9,589 bases of DNA from the NCBI GenBank assembly GCA_021845555.1, contig JAJZVS010000125.1:1-9589 (forward strand), given 5' to 3'. Of this stretch, positions 7,700 through 9,589 are shown piece by piece. The stretch is from Pseudomonadota bacterium. Its GTDB lineage: Bacteria > Pseudomonadota > Alphaproteobacteria > Acetobacterales > Acetobacteraceae. Position 1 is the first letter of the stretch; the number at the start of each line of letters is the position of its first letter. Below the pieces are notes generated by a model. The model worked only from the letters and a program-made list of their open reading frames with translations. It was not told where the DNA came from and did no database searches. Made by a program: the position numbers and the translations under genes.

Positions 7700-7781
7700 C
7701 CCCGCCGCCACGCCAGCCTCGGCCGCTGCCCTGAGCAACGGCGCCGACCCGTCCCGCGCGGCACCCCGCGAGCCGAATGCC

Positions 7782-7871
7782 CAGGGACCAAGTCCTCAGG
7801 TACCGAGGCTCCTGGGACCACCCCCGCTGGGATCAAGCCCCTTGGGATCAAGCCCCCAGGGGCCAAGCCTG
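7782..7871 (+). repeat. six-unit 15-bp tandem repeat across the start of the first CHR gene
   Basis: Six consecutive 15-bp units begin at 7782, 7797, 7812, 7827, 7842 and 7857. The units at 7827 and 7842 are nearly identical (CTGGGATCAAGCCCC and TTGGGATCAAGCCCC); the others are diverged copies such as CAGGGACCAAGTCCT and CAGGGGCCAAGCCTG. In the frame of the CHR gene they read QGPSP, QVPRL, LGPPP, LGSSP, LGSSP, QGPSL, a degenerate pentapeptide repeat. The period is a multiple of three, so loss or gain of units would keep frame. The only usual start codon in this frame, TTG at 7842, is the first codon of unit five. Confidence 0.85.
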
Positions 7872-8456
7872 GGTGCGCTGTTCCGCGGCTTCCTGACCGC
7901 CGGGGCCCTGAGTTTCGGCGGCGGTCTGAGCGCCTGGATCCGGCGCGAGGCGGTGCAGAAGCGCGGCTGGATCGACGACCGCCAGTTCCTGACCAGCTAC
8001 GCGCTGGCGCAGATTGTCCCCGGCGCGCTGAACGCGAACCTCGCGGTCTATATCGGCTCGCAGTTGCGCGGCGCGCTTGGGGGGTTGGTCGCGCTTGCTG
8101 GGCTGATGCTTCTGCCGCTGGGGTTCTTTCTCGGCCTCGGCGCGCTCTATACGGCGCTGCACGGGAGCGCGGCGGGGGAATGGGTGGCGCTCGGGCTGGC
8201 CGGTGCGGGGGCGGCCGGCATCGGCCTCAATCTGTCGATCGGTATCCGCCTCGGCCGGCGCAACCTGCGCGGGCGCGCCCCGTTCGCCGTGGCGGGGATC
8301 ATCGCAGTGGCTGTCGGGCTGCTCGGCATCCCGTTGCAGTGGACGCTGCTGGTGATGATCCCGGTGAGCCTCGCGCTGACCCCGCGCACCGCGCCGACGG
8401 TCGAGGGGCCGGCGGCTGAGGGGCCAGCGGTCAAGGACAAGGACAGCGCGGCGTGA
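7842..8456 (+). CDS. chromate transporter (CHR family), N-terminal-type half-size subunit (204 aa or longer)
   Basis: Short CHR proteins work as pairs of half-size membrane subunits; characterised pairs expel chromate from the cell, though many relatives are untested. Family marks are FRGFLTAGALSFGGGLSAW (about 14-32), RGWIDDRQFLTSYALAQIVPG (41-61) with the V-P-G motif, and hydrophobic spans near 51-70, 77-105, 113-135 and 147-179. The C-terminus is a soluble, charged tail. The start shown is TTG at 7842 with only GGGA (7829-7832) upstream. The frame is open from 7674 but contains no ATG, GTG or TTG before 7842, and its in-frame repeat suggests that coding may begin further upstream. The family call is firm, the start is not, and chromate as substrate is inferred from family alone. 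The gene ends in a GTGA overlap with its partner. Confidence 0.82.
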   Translation: MGSSPQGPSLGALFRGFLTAGALSFGGGLSAWIRREAVQKRGWIDDRQFLTSYALAQIVPGALNANLAVYIGSQLRGALGGLVALAGLMLLPLGFFLGLGALYTALHGSAAGEWVALGLAGAGAAGIGLNLSIGIRLGRRNLRGRAPFAVAGIIAVAVGLLGIPLQWTLLVMIPVSLALTPRTAPTVEGPAAEGPAVKDKDSAA

Positions 8457-8983
8457 CCGCCACGCTGTTGCATCTGGCCGCATTGTTCGGCCTGCTCTCG
8501 GTGCTGTCGGTCGGCGGCGCCGCCGGGGTGATCCCAGAAATGCAGCATGCCGCCGTCGCGGTTTACCACTGGATGACGGCCGCGCAGTTCCTGGCGATGT
8601 TCGCCATCTCCCGTGCCGCGCCGGGGCCGGGGTCGCTGATCGTGGTGCTGATCGGGCACCAGGCGGCGGGCTGGCCCGGTGCGGCGGTGGCGGCGCTGGC
8701 GATGTTCGTGCCGTCCTCGATCCTCGCCTATCTGGCGGCGCGGTTCTGGCGGCGCGGCGACGGTCCGCCCGGCTGGCGCGGCTGGGTGGAGCGGGCGCTG
8801 GCGCCGATCGCGGTCGGGCTCACCATCGCCAGCGGGCTGGCGCTGATCCGCGGCACCGAGCACAGCCCGGCGGCCTTCGCGGTCACGCTGGTCACCACGC
8901 TGGTGCTGGCCCTCACCGAACTCAGCCCGTTCGTCATGCTGGCCGCCGGCGCCGTGGTGCTGCTGGCCACAGCGTTGCACTGA
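8453..8983 (+). CDS. chromate transporter (CHR family), partner half-size subunit (176 aa)
   Basis: This is the second half of the bipartite CHR transporter. It shows SVGGAAGVIPEM (19-30), a WMTAAQFLAMFAISRAAPGPG stretch (40-60) typical of the family, and hydrophobic spans near 5-25, 61-97, 117-132 and 141-175. It lacks the soluble tail of the first subunit. The GTG start at 8453 overlaps the upstream stop by four bases (GTGA), with AAGGA at 8439-8443 nine bases upstream, so the two are probably co-translated in matched amounts. The pair most likely forms one antiparallel or heterodimeric unit in the inner membrane (known for the family). No ChrB-type regulator or other metal-resistance gene is in view, so chromate resistance is not demonstrated. 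Confidence 0.88.
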   Translation: MTATLLHLAALFGLLSVLSVGGAAGVIPEMQHAAVAVYHWMTAAQFLAMFAISRAAPGPGSLIVVLIGHQAAGWPGAAVAALAMFVPSSILAYLAARFWRRGDGPPGWRGWVERALAPIAVGLTIASGLALIRGTEHSPAAFAVTLVTTLVLALTELSPFVMLAAGAVVLLATALH

Positions 8984-8989
8984 TCCCGC

Positions 8990-9018
8990 CCGAAATACCG
9001 ACCCTTCCGGTATTTCGG
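8990..9018 (+). terminator. perfect 11-bp stem-loop just after the CHR pair
   Basis: CCGAAATACCG (8990-9000) and CGGTATTTCGG (9008-9018) form a perfect 11-bp stem with the 7-base loop ACCCTTC, seven bases after the CHR stop codon. This is the strongest hairpin in the window and lies exactly where transcription of the lpxA/CHR block would end. It lacks a T tract on the right, so it may act as a terminator without a U-tail or as a 3' end protecting structure. Confidence 0.65.
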
Positions 9019-9044
9019 AGGGGCGCGCGCGGGGTTGGTGGGGC

Positions 9045-9136
9045 GGCAGGATCTGCCGGGCAGGCTCTGCCCGATGGGGGCGGAGCACCGGGCCGGGCGC
9101 GCGGACCCCGGCCCGCAACGCCGCCGCGGGCCGGGC
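9045..9136 (+). promoter_or_regulatory. hairpin-rich leader region with alternative pairings before a small gene
   Basis: Within the 214-bp spacer 8984-9197, two adjacent similar small hairpins, GGCAG-gat-CTGCC (9045-9057) and GGGCAG-gct-CTGCCC (9058-9072), are followed by three copies of a complementary element. CGGGCCGGG (9089-9097) can pair with CCCGGCCCG (9107-9115), giving a 9-bp stem. The same CCCGGCCCG can instead pair with a second CGGGCCGGG at 9127-9135. Mutually exclusive stems are the design of attenuators, but the very high GC content makes chance pairing more likely than usual. No promoter is evident. Confidence 0.35.
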
Positions 9137-9197
9137 CTCGCCTCTGGCACGACGGATGCACCTGCGCCGGCGCGTCCCCAGACAAGGAGGGTTCCCC

Positions 9198-9443
9198 ATG
9201 ACACTGAGCGCCGCGGCTCCCGCAATCGGTTCCGCCCAGACCCAGGCCGCCGCTTCGCCCGCCAGCCCGCCCCATCACCGTCGCCACGACTTCGATCGCG
9301 CGATTCAGTCGGCGACCAACGGGCAAGCCGCAGCGGGTTCCGCCGGCACCCCAAGCGTCGGGCAGAGCCTGAACTCGGATCTTTTGTCACAGATCGCGAG
9401 CTTCGCCGGGCTCGGCGCCGGCAGCCTGATCCCGGGGGGATAA
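9198..9443 (+). CDS. small uncharacterised protein (81 aa)
   Basis: I do not recognise this protein. It starts at ATG 9198, six bases after an excellent ribosome binding site AAGGAGGG (9184-9191), the best in the window, which is the main reason to believe it is translated. The sequence is Ala/Ser/Gly/Gln-rich and low in complexity for residues 1-24, has a basic His/Arg patch HHRRHDFDRAIQ (26-37), a second Gly/Ala/Ser-rich stretch (38-54), and ends with a mildly hydrophobic segment LNSDLLSQIASFAGLGAGSLIPGG (58-81). There is no convincing signal peptide, Cys pair or metal motif. It stands alone between the CHR terminator and a convergent gene, so it is probably monocistronic. Confidence 0.6.
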   Translation: MTLSAAAPAIGSAQTQAAASPASPPHHRRHDFDRAIQSATNGQAAAGSAGTPSVGQSLNSDLLSQIASFAGLGAGSLIPGG

Positions 9444-9475
9444 CGCCGAATCTGAAACGAGTTGGGCGGGAAGCG

Positions 9476-9501
9476 GGCCGCTGGCGGACAATCCGGCGGC
9501 C
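9476..9501. terminator. imperfect stem-loop between convergent genes
   Basis: GGCCGC (9476-9481) pairs with GCGGCC (9496-9501), and CGGA (9485-9488) with TCCG (9492-9495). This gives ten base pairs with a three-base bulge (TGG) on the left arm and a CAA loop. It sits between the stop of the small rightward gene and the stop of a leftward gene, where a shared terminator would be expected. No T tract is present on either side. Confidence 0.35.
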
Positions 9502-9504
9502 GGC

Positions 9505-9589
9505 TCACGTCACCCGCTTGCGGAACAGCCAGCCGGCGGCGGTGAGGCTCGCCACCGCCATCACCGCCATCGGCCAGTATTGCGAGGCC
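9505..9589 (-). CDS. C-terminal end of a leftward gene, probably a membrane protein (runs off the right edge)
   Basis: Read leftward from the edge, the frame gives ASQYWPMAVMAVASLTAAGW and then LFRKRVT before a TGA stop (9507-9505). This is one hydrophobic segment followed by a short basic tail, the usual end of an inner-membrane protein such as a transporter permease with its C-terminus in the cytoplasm. Only 28 codons are present, so the family cannot be named and even the coding status rests on this transmembrane-like pattern and on the convergent arrangement with the small gene. Confidence 0.45.
   Translation of the reverse strand, partial: ASQYWPMAVMAVASLTAAGWLFRKRVT

Noticed and set aside
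7731..7733. CTG as an alternative start for the first CHR gene
   Set aside because: CTG starts are rare and no ribosome binding site precedes it; kept only as part of the start-site question.
5933..7738. 601-codon open frame on the minus strand across lpxD, fabZ and lpxA
   Set aside because: It covers three confidently identified genes on the other strand and has His/Asp/Arg-rich shadow composition.
7777..7896. 39-residue frame starting at ATG 7777 and reading through the 15-bp repeat
   Set aside because: It has no ribosome binding site and ends inside the CHR coding region. The repeat also reads cleanly in the transporter frame, which continues into a real domain.
1..9589. CRISPR array, tRNA, rRNA, insertion sequence, phage or defence genes
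   Set aside because: None was seen. The only tandem repeat is the short 15-bp coding-type repeat, and all substantial genes belong to metabolism, envelope assembly or transport.

Overview
The window is GC-rich DNA with tightly packed, often overlapping genes. It is very probably from an alphaproteobacterium, perhaps of the Rhodospirillales/Acetobacteraceae type. That placement rests on base composition, the style of the proteins and the gene order bamA-skp-lpxD-fabZ-lpxA; no rRNA or other marker fixes the taxon.

Layout. Positions 1-230 hold the start of a leftward enoyl-CoA hydratase/isomerase gene (cut by the window edge) and a short divergent spacer. Positions 231-1826 encode the carboxyltransferase subunit of a biotin-dependent acyl-CoA carboxylase. 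These two look like acyl-CoA (branched-chain or propionyl-type) metabolism. Positions 1961-7699 are a rightward outer-membrane biogenesis cluster: bamA (outer-membrane protein insertase), a skp/ompH-like periplasmic chaperone, lpxD and lpxA (lipid A acyltransferases) and fabZ (hydroxyacyl-ACP dehydratase). FabZ and the Lpx enzymes compete for the same 3-hydroxyacyl-ACP pool. The genes from bamA to fabZ overlap or nearly touch (TAGTG, an 8-nt gap, ATGA). lpxA is set apart by a 171-bp spacer with several inverted repeats.

Positions 7842-8983 hold two overlapping half-size chromate-transporter (CHR) genes in the place where lpxI/lpxB often follow lpxA. The first CHR gene begins inside a six-unit, 15-bp tandem repeat that reads in frame as a pentapeptide repeat, so its true start is uncertain. 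A perfect 11-bp stem-loop closes this block. Next come a structured spacer with mutually exclusive hairpins, a small 81-residue unrecognised protein with an excellent ribosome binding site, and the C-terminal end of a leftward gene, probably membrane-bound, at the right edge.

Most of the window is ordinary housekeeping. I see no phage, transposon, CRISPR, defence system, tRNA or rRNA. The points worth a second look are the repeat and start problem at the first CHR gene, the structured spacers before lpxA and before the small gene, the long Pro/His-rich extension of the Skp-like protein, and the broken synteny at both ends of the bamA-lpxA cluster.
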